Shown here piece after piece: positions 43,501 through 52,400 of a stretch of DNA of 64,000 nt (its first letter is position 1; each line of letters opens with the position of its first letter). Source of the stretch: Amanita rubescens (lineage: Eukaryota > Basidiomycota > Agaricomycetes > Agaricales > Amanitaceae); contig WION01000251.1 of assembly GCA_015039365.1 (NCBI GenBank), forward strand, positions 1-64,000. The letters are read 5' to 3'. A model generated the notes under the pieces. It saw only the letters and a program-made list of their open reading frames with translations. It was not told where the DNA came from and ran no database searches. Position numbers and translations under genes: made by a program.

Positions 43501-46500
43501 CACACTACCGAGCACCATCAACGACGAGAAATATGCCGAGGACCAATACATGAGGAAACCCCACCTCCTACTTATCCAGACGCTATTACACAATCGTCGC
43601 TGCCCATGCCGTTTGAACAAATCCCTGAACGACGAATTTCTACCGCTTCACCCGCTACTACTATTGATTCCGCCCAACTCGAACAAGGCGAACCTTCCCC
43701 GCTTATTGAAAGAAGACGACGAGGAACAAATACTCGCCCTCCGGACAACCGCTTCACCACTACTACCACCGGACCCCCACCGTCACAACGAAACCTTGGA
43801 AATCGCCGAGGCCAATCGACACGAGGACAGTCACGTCCTGTCGCCACTATGACTGCCTCCAATACACGAGAAGAGCGATCGACTCTTCAAGAACGTCTTA
43901 CCAATAACCGCCGCCGCCGCCGTCATCCTTGGCAAGGAAATGAAGACTCTTACACCTATGACAGCGACGCCGAACACAATCGTGACACGTAGTCACAAAT
44001 TATTTCAATATTCGGTGAATATTGGACTTCGTATGTAGGAGAAGGGCTATGTTACAAACGTACGTCATGGCCTATCTTTTTTTTATCTTATCACTTCCGT
44101 TATCTCTCCTACGTCACTGTTTGCATATGCGTTCCTTCTAGAACATTCATCGTTTATCATATGCTATTCCGTTTATCACATGCATGTCGATTATCACATG
44201 TAAACCGTTTCATTATCACATGCATTCTTACTTACTATATTTGCGTATATACCTTGTACTATATAAACTACGCAAATATACGACTAGACCTCAGTCTAGT
44301 TTTAACAGTCAAAATCTGTCTCGTTATCGTTTAAGCTCCCTTGAGGACTTATCCGATAACACTCTTATTCTTTGAACGTTCTTAAGTGCCGGAATTCCCT
44401 CGAGGAACCTACGGTACCTGATAAGCTTGACTTATCAGTAAACGAACAAATGTAACACACATCAATCTCATTCACCTGGTTGATATAACATTAGTTATGT
44501 CACAATTTGTTCAACTTCACAAGTGAATGCACAGTGGTATGCACCCACATTTGTAGATCTCCCAAACTATCTAGGTCAGTGCTTCTACATCCATGTGAAT
44601 GCATTTGAAAAAATACCCAGTAGTGTGGAAACTTGGCAAGGACAATGATGAAAACAGCATCCAGAGATATTCCCGTTTCACCAAAGACATGCCTGGCTGC
44701 TCAAAAATTTAATTTATATTTTAGTGTGACACTTACTTAAGTCCAGCTTTAACACAAAGATCAAGATTATTCCTCTGGGTTGCAACAAATAATTCTCGAA
44801 GACTGGCATCATCAATTGCATCAGCAGTTTTCTCAGTCAGTTCAGGACAATCATTTTCTGGCATGTCCATGTCTATCAAAGTATTTGACTCTATTTTTAA
44901 GCAGGAATGTTCATAGTACTCCTCACCTTCCAAACGTACATATGCTTTGGGAGGATTTGGAGTATTGAGGACTTTAGGAAGATAAATTCTCTGAAAAATC
45001 ATATCAGCACTCTCCCTGGCCATGTCCCACTTAGTTATATCATTTTCTATGATACCCAAGGTTTCAGATTCTTGAATGACTTGCCCATCAAATTTGGTGA
45101 ATATGGCCACCAATGGAACTATAGGTGTAGTGCTTATGTATCAGGACAGTGTACTTGGTTAAAAAGATGACAGGACTTGCCTTTCCCAGTCCCTTTATTA
45201 AAGAATTCAAGTTCTGTGGGTAGAAGAGGGTGAGGACTGTCCATGGGTATACAGTACCTACAAAACCTGAATTGGTGACTTGCAGAGTACAAATGCATCA
45301 AGTATACCAAATTGCATGTAACTGATCTTTCAACAGAGCTGCAGCAGACCTCTTCTCAATGAAATTCCAAACAGCTTCTAACTCTTCTGTTGCCCCACAT
45401 TCAAAGCCCTGAGAGTCATGGAAGATGAAGTTGCTCCCTTCATATGTAATCTGATGCTCAATATCATGTATGCCTCTCTTACAATTTAATGCACATCAGT
45501 GAACATTCCATATTCAATTATTTTCCTCACCTCAATTGATGGTATCACATGTGTCCCATCAGGTGTCATTTCTTCACCTAAAAGCTAGGCATGAGCACGG
45601 GTAACCCGTGGGTAGGCCGGACCATACCCCGACCCGTACCCGTAGAAACCCGTACCCGTCAACCCGCGGGTTGTTCCCTTACGGGTTATGCGGGTACGGG
45701 TACGGGTACGGGTAGTATACTGTTATGTGTAGACTGATGTTGCAATTGTCAGTAGTGCTATCATACGCTGCTTATAATACTATTGTATCCCACCCGTTTT
45801 CCATCTCTATGTGCTTATCCCCCTCAACATCCTGCATACCGGAAACTGTTTTTATGTCAGCACTTTTTATAAGGCCAAGGCGGCTCCAGACGCCCAAGCA
45901 TATCAACGCTCGGGAGCTTTGTGCACTCAGACGACTGCGCACGTGGGAAATGACGAGGCGGCCGCGACTGAACAGTCGTTCTACCTCAATTGATGTAGCT
46001 GTGAATCCAGTGAAGTTAGTAAACGAGAAATTTATTAAGAAAAGAAACATACCCGGAATTGCCAAGTAATCGAGAGCCATGCGAGAAAGGCGAGGGTATG
46101 AGCTGCGTCGCTCGTACCACCATGATATTGCGTCCTTGACATCTTCTACATCACTGTCAAGGTAGCGTTTGAGCTCGTTGGAAGCCTGGATGTTAGGCAA
46201 GGGTGCGAGGGACGGTAGCGCATCAAACCGGTTCACGCGCTCAGTTAGAGATGTCTGGATAGTCAATATCAGTTTACTAAGGGATTGAAATAACGTGGAA
46301 TGCGACATACCTTGTCCTTCTGCTTAGATCCTTGCTCTTTCTCTCCTACGAGCCCCTCCTCAGGCTGTACGACATCCAAATTTAGGTAGTCTCGTTCATA
46401 TTCTTGCTCGACTAATTCACGAGCTGTATCAATCCAATCCTGCTGCCATCCGGCTGACTTGAAGTACGAGAGCTTATAGCGTGGGTGTAAAACTATTTTT

Positions 46501-49482
46501 TGTTAGATTCTCGAGCCTTGATGAACTTTGAATACAGCACTTACCCATCGCGATACGATAGATTTCGACGTCATCCGTTTTGGAATAGTAGCGGTCAAGG
46601 GTTCTTTTTCCAACCTTGATTGCGACACGAATGGCGTCCGGAGTCTTGGTATTGTCTTGGTATTTTGTGAACTCTTCATTGATTAGGTCCATAGCAGGGA
46701 TCACAGTCGGCAAGTTTGGCGTTGCACGGGAAAAGTAGGTGGTCGCATCTTTCAAGATCTGTTGTTGAAGGCGTTCATCCCATACACGTAGGGGTGAGCG
46801 CCCGGTGAGAAGTGCGGGATTGACAGAATATGCGTGGGATGAGGGGTAGCGAGCAAGGTGAGCGCCGAGGAGTTAAAGAGACATTAGATAAGCGATAGTG
46901 CACAGACCAGCGTTTGAACTCACCCCAAGCACGTTGTGGAGTTCCTTGGCCAGGTCCCACTCGTTTGAGTCCATCTCATATTTCCGTAAGTCATTCTTTC
47001 TGTTAGAAGTCATCTTATCTATTGCCTCGCGATATTTTAGTGCAAAATGCAACAAATCAAAAGTTGAATTCCAGCGCGTAGCAACGTCACGCGGCATCAA
47101 GCGGTAATCAAGTCCACAGTCGGCGACGCACTGCTTCCATTCGGGGCCAAGCTTCGTAGTGGAGTTAACGATCTTGTACGCTAGCTTGCGGAGCTGGAAA
47201 GAGAACGGTAAGTACTTGATACAGTTCCGGCTGCGAGTACTGGGCCTCACCTTCACCAGAATCTGTTGGACAGGCTTTGATGTTGTCGTCAAAGCTTCCT
47301 GCTCCTCCCTGCTGAGAAAAGCGCGCTCGTCAACCCAGTCGGATTTCTCTGGATTTCCCAAGTCGGCCTCTGCTTCGGATTCAATATCTTCATCTTCGTC
47401 TTCGTCTTCATCCACCACCTCATCTTCGTCATCATCTTCCTCTGTCTCATCGATATCAATCGCAGTGGGCGCAGTGTCTGGTTCATCAAACTGCTTCACT
47501 ATGGATTTGGCAATCAAATTCACCACATGCAGAAAGCATCGCGATCGATCAAGGGGCGAATAATCAGGCAATAGGCGTTCAAGTTTGGCAACCATAACAT
47601 CATTGTTGGTCGCATTATCGCACGTTATCGAGAGGATCTAAATTCCAGGAGATAAGTATTTGACTCATGTTCAATACCGGGATAGCACTAACTTTATCTG
47701 AGATACCAAAGGCATTCAAAACGCGAGCGAATACTCGAGCTAGGTTTAAACCGGTATGCGAAACAGCTACTTGGACGATGTCTAGTACCATTGAGAGTGG
47801 CCTCCCGTTATGTACAAGATGTACAGTGATGGCGACATAAGCTCGATGATTCGGCGACGTCCAAGCATCGGTTGCGAAGCTCAAACGACCTTCATACTTC
47901 TTCAGCAGCCAGGTAAGCCAACTACATCTTGCCGAAGGAGACAAAAACTGACCTGTAACATTGCTGCTATCCGTTGTCGAGTTCGAGCGAAGATTAAACG
48001 GACGTCACGGGAAACTGTCCATGGGGAGGGCAAATAGTAATGCGGACGACCCGTCTTCATCAAGAACTTGAGTCCGCGATCACTGACAATTGAAAAGGGA
48101 CGAAAACTCTCGGCGACCCAACGTACAATCTCGGCCCTTCAAGTATCCAGTTATACACTAGTAATGTAACCAAAACACCGGAGTTCTCACCTCGTCTCAG
48201 CCTTGGAGAGCTGTACGTTGGAGTACGTTTCTTTTCCCTGGCCAGTACGTTCAAAGTGGGACGTGATGGTCCCATCACGAACCCCTGCTATGACTTCTCG
48301 GGCTTCTTTCAATCCATTGGCGTCAAATGCTGCATCAACAACATTTGATTTCCAGCAACGTCTAGCATGCTTCCCGAGATTTCCAGTGGCCTTTGCGTCA
48401 CCTTTATCGAGGTAGCGTCGTATCCGTTTGTTACAACCTTTGTTAGCACAGACGAAATCATGAAATGGGCGCCTGTCGACTCCGCTGTCGTCATAGCCTA
48501 TCTCAGGCTCCGGTAGGTAGAATGCATATACAGGCGAAGTCCAGTGCCGTCGCAGGCGATCTATCAAGGTATGTCATCAAAGTTATGCCACTGGAACGTC
48601 ATAAAACTAACTGAGCTTCGCCACATCGTCTTCCGGCTGTGTGGCCTCGTTTTCATCAGGTTCTACCAGGATCACTTCTGATGTACTGGGCTCAGCCCCG
48701 GGTGAGGCAGGGCGGGCGTCAGAAGAAGGGGTAGGTGGATTGTCATGCTCTTGTGAGTCCGATTCGCTATCCTCATCCGACTTCTTTTTTTTAAAAACCT
48801 TCTTGATAGCCTTCGCCGTCTTCTCGCCGAGCTCAGCAGCTTTACGCTTGAAGCTTGGCTTGATAGTGCGGCCAGAGCGAGAGGTTGCATCAGTTGTGTT
48901 TGCCATTGAGGTAATCACGACGATGCACACATTTCTTGTGTTTTCTCAAGCTGGGTACTAGTGGTACTGTACAGTTTATGTAATTGTGTGCTACCAGGTA
49001 CAGTGAGGCTGCCTAATAATTTGCGCGGAGGCCATGTTGGCGCCGCGTGATCTACTATTACTATTTGTGAGCCTCGTGCCTGCGGGTTGCGGGCGGGTTG
49101 CGGGTCACAGTGACTGTGACCCGGACCCGCACCCGTCGTGACCCGTACCCGTGACCCGCCATGGGTATGGTGACCCGTGCTCATGCCTACTAAAAGCATG
49201 TAGGATGGAAAGTATATTGTAATCTTGTGCCAACTTACCATTCTTATCATATATGGTTGGCTTTGTCCCCTTTGCTACATGACAAACCTTCTCAAGAATT
49301 GTAGTCTTGCCTGCATTAGCCCTTCCTATCACAAGAATGCGAAAATGGGGGCATTTATATTGCTTCCTGAGCACAGCAGCTTCTTTCACATCTAATGTAT
49401 CATAATGTACAAATTGAATATTTGTCTAATCAACAAGCATCTTTGACATACCAGATGTGGGGGTATTAGCAACATTTGCCAT
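31560..49482 (-). CDS. GTPase gene 2 with microexon array, split by three transposon insertions
   Basis: Minus strand. Exons 49452-49482, 49239-49391, 45531-45577, 45308-45477, 45181-45257, 44737-45118 and 44617-44692 have nearly the same sizes and phases as gene 1. They read on without stops: GRANAGKTT, HDSQGF, TKFDGQ, LFVATQRNNLDLCVKAGLK, and IIVLAKFPHYW. About 49 microexons follow (35946 down to 32272), then exons 31988-32041 (PELCSSFGVPTF), a 25-nt exon, and 31560-31852 (INIIAKLSYW ... AGYVDKVKACITPESLPSNH). The hAT element (45586-49189) lies in the intron between exons 2 and 3. The gypsy element (36002-44457) and a solo LTR (34522-35152) lie in introns of the array region. Because all insertions are intronic the gene may still be spliced, but one array codon is TAA (34219-34221). 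Confidence 0.7.
32272..35946 (-). repeat. Microexon array of GTPase gene 2: about 49 exons, diverged introns
   Basis: Read on the minus strand, the order begins TGG (35944-35946, GC donor), TTT (35882-35884), GAA, GAG, TCA, GGT, GTT, ATG, GCT, AAA, AGA, GAG, AGA, GAT. After the solo LTR it continues to AAA and GAA (32272-32274). Unlike gene 1, neighbouring intron bodies are not alike, yet AG|NNN|GTRAGT is kept at almost every site. One site holds six bases (CCACTG, 33894-33899) and one holds TAA (34219-34221). Confidence 0.8.
34522..35152. mobile_element. Solo LTR (631 bp) with 5-bp target duplication
   Basis: It begins TGATGAAAATATATAAAACC and ends CCAACTTCGTCA, with TG...CA-type termini, flanked on both sides by AATTG (34517-34521 and 35153-35157). 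Inside are AT-rich hairpin-forming repeats (TTATCTTATCTGAAGATAAG), a TATA-like ATATATAAGG near 34966 and a CT-rich stretch after it, as expected of an LTR promoter. There is no internal coding region, so it is most likely a solo LTR left by recombination. It interrupts the microexon array of gene 2. Confidence 0.7.
36002..36410 (+). repeat. 5' LTR of the gypsy element
   Basis: It contains a TATA box (CTATATAAA, about 36212-36220). The likely transcript start is about 30 nt downstream, near AGTCTAGTTTTA (36246-36257). A short hairpin ACTAGAC..GTCTAGT surrounds that start. Confidence 0.85.
36412..36423 (+). other. Primer-binding site, complementary to the element's own transcript start
   Basis: TAAAACTAGACT lies two bases after the 5' LTR and is the exact reverse complement of AGTCTAGTTTTA at 36246-36257 inside the LTR. 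This arrangement is known from Tf1/sushi-type chromoviruses, which self-prime with the 5' end of their own RNA and not with a tRNA. Confidence 0.65.
36577..38250 (+). CDS. gag: Gypsy gag polyprotein (zinc-knuckle capsid)
   Basis: An open frame runs from 36577 to TAG at 38248-38250. The first in-frame ATG is only at 37237 (MSGSGPRTEPRSDLPKI). The upstream part of the frame (GHQFWVKQKLGRPP ... KRWYATESETGEEPYFIRDE) also looks like protein and is preceded by TGA (36574-36576). So gag either starts at the later ATG, uses a non-AUG start, or carries a nonsense change. The core has the Ty3-gag capsid region (KIKPPKPFEGDRKYLNPFIA, HIDGNAQQWRDN, LTWRKLPKQSINQYI) and a CCHC knuckle, CYGCGNTGHLISDC, followed by a basic tail. 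Confidence 0.75.
   Translation, partial: ENGWCYTASGKPVPGHQFWVKQKLGRPPNQSFPFEGGLYLNERKLAFHEGSKRWYATESETGEEPYFIRDEYFEGEPFVGGKEELSQTALQRWKKANEPETLTTSQETPVTSPHIHYRESAEPSGESDKEDNKDSLSEQEKEEESQDKLEYAPGTEDVVIPTVEQRVEDETSAQLIASLSLVTESKLEATRPAPLPPVTFPYLFTPPINPFPSRKGKERDMSGSGPRTEPRSDLPKIKPPKPFEGDRKYLNPFIAKAELFMKMNKMTDAQDKIQFIMYHIDGNAQQWRDNKITEYDAETTKYADYNTFIKELKEDWGQVDEVGLAMHRLLTWRKLPKQSINQYIARVDRDINLAKITDDTTKCHLLVLGLPNTLREKLRLGGAPTTYKSLRTCILDIEMANTLFSTFGQVKEFDDKMEVDEAVLELNRQARRMQIAETSTDWVKTAVCYGCGNTGHLISDCPNPKKKRQNLGNSRGRAAPKGRFRGKPRGRNNNRNKGKGKGKRIRALDADSGEDDSGSSSEESDSENDEDQRIAVIREMAKTLPRSARRKLNKKGF
38271..41660 (+). CDS. pol: Gypsy pol polyprotein
   Basis: Pol is in the -1 frame relative to gag and open from before the gag stop. 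The aspartic protease has IDSGAQGKFVD. Reverse transcriptase shows LDLRWGYNNVRI, FGLCNSPSTFQ and YIDD (VIYIDDMLIYG). RNase H has ETDASNWVVGAVL and the DREL region. Integrase shows an HHCC zinc finger (HPGRLK, CALCQQM) and a DD35E core (MDFITDLP, SDRGPQFTS, HPQTDGESERLNQELE). The frame ends at TGA 41658-41660 just before a chromodomain that continues in the same frame (WQFLVKWKGYP, SWETEENL) to a stop near 41838. The TGA is therefore a premature stop inside the C-terminal module, one base from CGA. Confidence 0.85.
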   Translation: MSVVSEDEQLCINGVTVSSISRNKITIPITKCLNLKTAETKALIDSGAQGKFVDSSLVNWNEITRLKKPIPVRNVDGTNNKSGDIRYKIQISYNIEDNRFKDWFYVTRLGDQQLILGLPWLREINPRIDWSEGTVRFPDGRKIDPEEETTFDYDEETEMYLRYIQKEEELNADEDEDLETDHLWIQAKTSASQALAHEHEDKSTKVELPPEYDKWRKVFDKQTSERFPISRQWDHAIDLKEGFKPKVAKNYPLSIHEEQLMNKWVDEQLKKGYIRPSQSPQASPFFYVAKKEKGELRPCQDYRYINSWTKRNAYPLPLVSDLLLKLRKAKYFSKLDLRWGYNNVRIKKGDEWKAAFTTNRGLFEPTVMLFGLCNSPSTFQTMMNEYFRDMIAEGWLVIYIDDMLIYGANEEETRERTKQVLQRLKENDLFLKLEKCKFVAKEVEFLGMIVKEGKIMMDPVKLTGISKWPEPKTVKQIQSFLGFANFYRKFIGNYAEIVAPLTELTKKTVPFRWDAECQKAFDTLKKKFLEEPVLVMPDPTKPFLLETDASNWVVGAVLKQQGSDGELHPCGFISHRLSDTEQRYQVYDRELLAIKKAFETWRHLLKGSPHTIMIHCDHKNLSYYKHPQKMTARQSRWWQEITEFDIKLEHVPGSKLIQADALSRRPDHINEEEAKAKEIPQTMITDDMVIAAINVSWADKITELLPQDKFAKVVIDGLKHGKLPLRSKFNDWKNDDNIIRYQGRVYVPQNEELRNEIIKSHHDPVVMGHPGRLKTLELIRRNYYWPGMTTTISKWVEGCALCQQMKVNTHPITPGLMPIKSHATRPFEQVSMDFITDLPIIDGFDSVLTVVDQGLTKGVIFIPCKKSFTAMDTANSYINDVYKHYGLPTILISDRGPQFTSKVFKEICKIFGIDHRKSTAFHPQTDGESERLNQELETYLRLYCVDHPKQWKDHLPLAEFAHNQRIHQSTKMTPFEIMFGIEPVAIPTAFPRINVPAAEDRFKVLTQIRDEALAAHELARQLMTQRVKGKSPAFKEGDLVWLDSRNLKTGQIRKFLPRQEGPFKIEKILGPAITVKLELPPRWKIHPVFHVSLLTPYHENETHGPNFTRPTPDLIDNKEEYEIETIVSH
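41785..43992 (+). CDS. Third ORF of the gypsy element, unknown function (735 aa)
   Basis: A long ATG-initiated frame overlaps the chromodomain end of pol in another frame and runs almost to the purine tract. The protein is rich in Pro, Thr and Ala at the N-terminus. It has a helical centre (RVRPDLMALVNVIINLTRR-like, RNRWITLMIWNNIHWFC) and a Cys/His cluster CYMCGAPHHTTEHHQ near residue 570, which could bind zinc. An Arg-rich C-terminus follows (NNRRRRRHPW). There is no transmembrane or envelope-like motif. I do not recognise it. Its length and lack of stops in a young element suggest it is functional. Confidence 0.7.
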   Translation: MESQQLSPLLVNHENAILETMSSPINNLSAAATPAASTVVEETVPPTPSREESPAPLPIPPPNCMLHYTSIGTEWFPMIPSDEEFIPRNEDSLSSDSSYTFPSSNTSTIEELMRNITDMGNAILPDTPVPPEMQEMVAQVFATRDQMVITYARGPRPDTTPEDIRIMREGLIMFNATAFTLGVPPIDEELVNDYLERARTIAATNAATTAAISAAANAVAAEIDTVTIAVTAEDEINERLVNPISIPIVFPEDIPSPRPLYTPLDLMRETHAQSMSPIPRLPAEGPIPRFLFQHASVNDDNFNVPAPDIPAINVILTHYTIPSFIDPIIRRAFYRIWTLFTSWTFANNYLFILNRYVRPDLMALVNVIINLTRRFREPQRNRWITLMIWNNIHWFCDLRGDVYLEEAVRLTTAGHRHHFIQPTRQPALDTGMAWMHGRPVFPRTPVNATFERIRTLSDRLNPMMTPDGWDVTILRQLQTTINNLVWRHDRNPNRPNASNEYQDAAVIALQTGHTIEGRDVPIPENPTRRTIFHLHGPDPSAERLVSFEPNNLAFEGEDIPGTQGCYMCGAPHHTTEHHQRREICRGPIHEETPPPTYPDAITQSSLPMPFEQIPERRISTASPATTIDSAQLEQGEPSPLIERRRRGTNTRPPDNRFTTTTTGPPPSQRNLGNRRGQSTRGQSRPVATMTASNTREERSTLQERLTNNRRRRRHPWQGNEDSYTYDSDAEHNRDT
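44050..44457 (+). repeat. 3' LTR of the gypsy element
   Basis: It is nearly identical to the 5' LTR (one indel in a T-run, one substitution near the end). It is preceded by the purine tract AGGAGAAGGGCT at about 44037-44048 and followed by the CACAT target duplication. Confidence 0.9.
45586..49189 (-). mobile_element. Autonomous hAT transposon (3604 bp) with 8-bp target duplication
   Basis: Terminal inverted repeats TAGGCATGAGCACGGGT are at 45586 and, inverted, at the right end. They are flanked by CTAAAAGC on both sides (45578-45585 and 49190-49197), as expected for the hAT superfamily. Subterminal ACGGGT/ACCCGT repeats lie at both ends and probably bind the transposase. The element carries one intact ten-exon transposase gene on the minus strand. 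It sits in the second intron of GTPase gene 2, in the same transcriptional direction as that gene. Confidence 0.9.
45772..48906 (-). CDS. hAT transposase (BED zinc finger, DDE core, hAT dimerisation domain)
   Basis: Ten predicted exons on minus: 48906-48612, 48560-48191, 48136-47953, 47899-47693, 47637-47251, 47193-46924, 46758-46545, 46492-46311, 46254-46053 and 45998-45772. They join without a stop to 845 aa. A basic, acidic-linked N-terminus is followed by a BED-like finger (FVCANKGCNKRIRRYL ... NLGKHARRCW). The transposase core includes RLSFATDAWTSPNHRAYVAI and LSITCDNATNNDVMV, with HVVNLIAKSI, and an acidic insertion follows. Then come MPRDVATRWNSTFDLLHFAL, LHPRYKLSYF and the C-terminal dimerisation region (ISWWYERRSSYPRLSRMALD, TSIEVERLFSRGRLVISHVR). 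All motifs are present, so the element is probably competent. Confidence 0.85.
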
Positions 49483-52400
49483 GACTACTCGTAGTGATAA
49501 TAAGGAAAAGGTGGTCTAGTACGATTGGGGCAGGTCTTGTGGCACACAAGGTAACGGAGTGTGTCAAGCTCGCGAGACTTGGGTAAAAGGATGATGCTCA
49601 AGAGATTGAATGTGTGAAGATTCAGCGACTGAGAGTTGGCAGAACGAGACAAGCAGATGGTATACCAGGCTGGAGAGATGGGTGTGCGAAGGAAAGGATG
49701 CAGCACACGGACAGGGAAGTTGTGGATTGTACGCGGACCCCAAGAACTTCTGCTGCTCGCTTCTGAGCATTACATTTTCGGACAAACTTCTTGTGCTTGC
49801 CCCATTCGGATATCGAACATCCCATCATGGCGTCTTTAGAGTTGTCACTAGGGGAACTTCAAAGGCCAAGTCAACTTGATAGCGTACTTGGAACTGTTGG
49901 GTAACAAATGCATACGGAACGCATATCGTGGTCGTGTCACCCTAAATGCTCGAGTATGGGTCGCATTGACACCCACCGCAGCCACAGATCCTGGCGCGCA
50001 GCGCGGAAGTTATGAACATCTTCACGAGAACACGAGCTACTGCTAGAGCTCATGTGTTACGACGTTTGCCGTTGTGATTGCCCTCTCGTTTGTAGAGCCA
50101 TCAACCCACCTTCAAGACGAACAGTGCAAAGCGCAGGATACCACGGAGCCCTCATCCACGTACTTCATTTCCTTATCGCACAGATTTGCCTGGTCAACCA
50201 TAATTCCCAGACGCAGATACGGATCGTCGCAGTGTACCGATGGAGTGAGCGTTCCCTTCTCCCTATCGTGGCAGAGATTTAATATATGCATACACCGACG
50301 GTCGAACCTCAGATTGTTCAACTGTGGCGGAGAACACGAAATCGGGAATTTGAAGGCAAAGCGTCGGAGACGAAATTTGAAAATTCAAAATTCCGCCAAA
50401 TTCCGCACAGCGGCCGAAGCTGACACAAGTCCATCGTTTGCCTAGCTGTGCGACCAAAATCTGCACCCTCCCTTCCACGCCGTCTGAGCTGTATCAAGCG
50501 GACCGAATGTCTTCATATTTCGGGCGGCTTGAATCGATTAATGGGAGTTGAAGTTCTTAAGCTACATGGGGAGGCGAAAGCGGATCTTCTGGGATCAGTG
50601 CGTAACCTTCTACCTGGCCTGCTCGAGAAGTTACCAGCATCCTGCAGAACACGATCCTTCACGCCATCGTCATCGTCGTCTGGCTACTGCACTCCTCATT
50701 CCCCTGTCCCTCTTTACCTTACGTTCTTCCGTGACGACATGAGCGCTATCGTTGCCCATCCAACGTTCTATTCGACGTGTGTCTGCTGAGCTAGGAAACC
50801 CATGGAAAAAGAACTTGATGGTGCTTGACGGCTGCATATGAGGTCCTACTGCGACTAGCTGGCGGCCGCACGGCAGGTTTTGAAGACGAACTAACCCCCG
50901 GAGCTGTCCTATTCTCCCCTATGATCGTATAGAATGACTACCCGACGTGCACGTCTACGCATGATATATGATTGCTTTTGCTATGTTACGCCTATAATAC
51001 GTGGTGACCATAGCATATACGCTCTTTGTTCGTTTCCGTCATCCGCTCACTTTGCATACTTATTGCATTTAACAAGTCTATGGCATTGGCGTGACAACGT
51101 GTAATAATAATGATACTGCCACTGCAATTCACAGAAAAAATGTTCTTTACATTTGACGGTAACACGAATTGGGCAGGGTAACGCGACTGCATAGGACTCG
51201 CAATCATGTACAACGGAGTCGCAAGCTCCCTGCATGAGATATGTTATTGTCTGAAACAATACATCGCTATTAAAACATACCTCGTAGATTTCTACCGTCC
51301 AAACTCGAGATGAAGCTCCTCGAGCCCAACGATGCCAACCACCACCAACTTCTTGTCCATTTCTAATGCGCGCACTCTCCCAGAACCGTAGACCGAGTCG
51401 TTTCCGGCTGCGGAACCTTTGAACCAATGGCATATAAATCTTGATCGTCACATGAGTAACTTGACGCAGGGACTCATCAACACGTTCGCCAGAGAAATCC
51501 TTGCGAACTGGACAATAACGCAGATCGAGTCAAGGAAGGCTCGGAAATGCTGTCCACGATACTGTATAACGTCTGGATTAAGTGTTTGAAATATTGCCCC
51601 TGCTTTTAGAACACACCTCGTCGACTTCTGCTGCACATCCGCCAGCAAGACCAAGATAAGACCATCCTCCAAAGCTTCTCCTCCTTGATTCCTGCCCCAA
51701 ACCTTAAATCGAACCCTCAGGTTGCCCAGTACAGGCTCTTCGTGCAGCTACATCCGCCGTTCCAAACGGTAAAAGACGTGTGCCACGTTAGCGTCCCTGG
51801 CGGGTTTGGTCTGTTCCCGTTTCCTTCCTGGGAGTTTGAAGGAGATACGTCTTGAGTACAAATTTTGACGCTCGCGATGCGTAGTACGCTATCTCCAACT
51901 GTGGAGGGAACAATAACCTCTTGACAATTTGAGCTCGATCGGTGCGCTGAAGAGAAGACTGGATAGGGATAATCGGGTTCCGAAGCCCTGTCGTGCGCGT
52001 TGCCAAGACGAGCAGTGCAGATAAGAGGGTCTTGTTTCCACCTCCTGTTTTCTTCCCCTATCGACGCGCACGGCGGTAGTAGATGTGCATGTCGAAGGGA
52101 AGTGAACTGCTTGGGCCACTCGTGGTAGCAATGGATCCGATCCTCCGCACATAATGCCCAGGAACGCATTTCCTCGCATCGGCGCGTGCCATCTGTCTTC
52201 AAACCATAGACGAGAAGGTGTGGATATCAATGGACCGCATAGCAGTCCTCGCGCAAAGTGCTTATCCACATGAGTGAGGAAGCGAAGCAGAGACGGAGGG
52301 AAGGACTGGGCATTTTGGCGAGGATACGCTAGCCATGAGGATAGACCGTTTTATGATTAGTTGCGGACCGAAGGGAGGATTGTCCATTGGTAGCAGTGCA

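Larger units (their letters stand above)
36002..44457 (+). mobile_element. Ty3/gypsy chromovirus, full length, with an extra 3' ORF
   Basis: The element is 8456 bp with direct LTRs of 409 bp (36002-36410) and 408 bp (44050-44457). The LTRs begin TGTTACAAACG, end GTAACA, and are flanked by a 5-bp duplication CACAT (35997-36001 and 44458-44462). By eye the LTRs differ by one T in a T-run and one C/T change, so the insertion is young. Order: gag, pol (protease, reverse transcriptase, RNase H, integrase, chromodomain), then a third ORF, a purine-rich tract (AGGAGAAGGGCT) and the 3' LTR. The element lies antisense inside GTPase gene 2. Confidence 0.9.

Noticed and set aside
45600..45720. ACGGGT/ACCCGT repeats as telomere-like or G-quadruplex region
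   Set aside because: They are subterminal repeats of the hAT element and also occur at its right end.
51047..52202. Chain of minus-strand frames as a decayed gene
   Set aside because: I could not find a domain or consistent splice sites; possible but unsupported.
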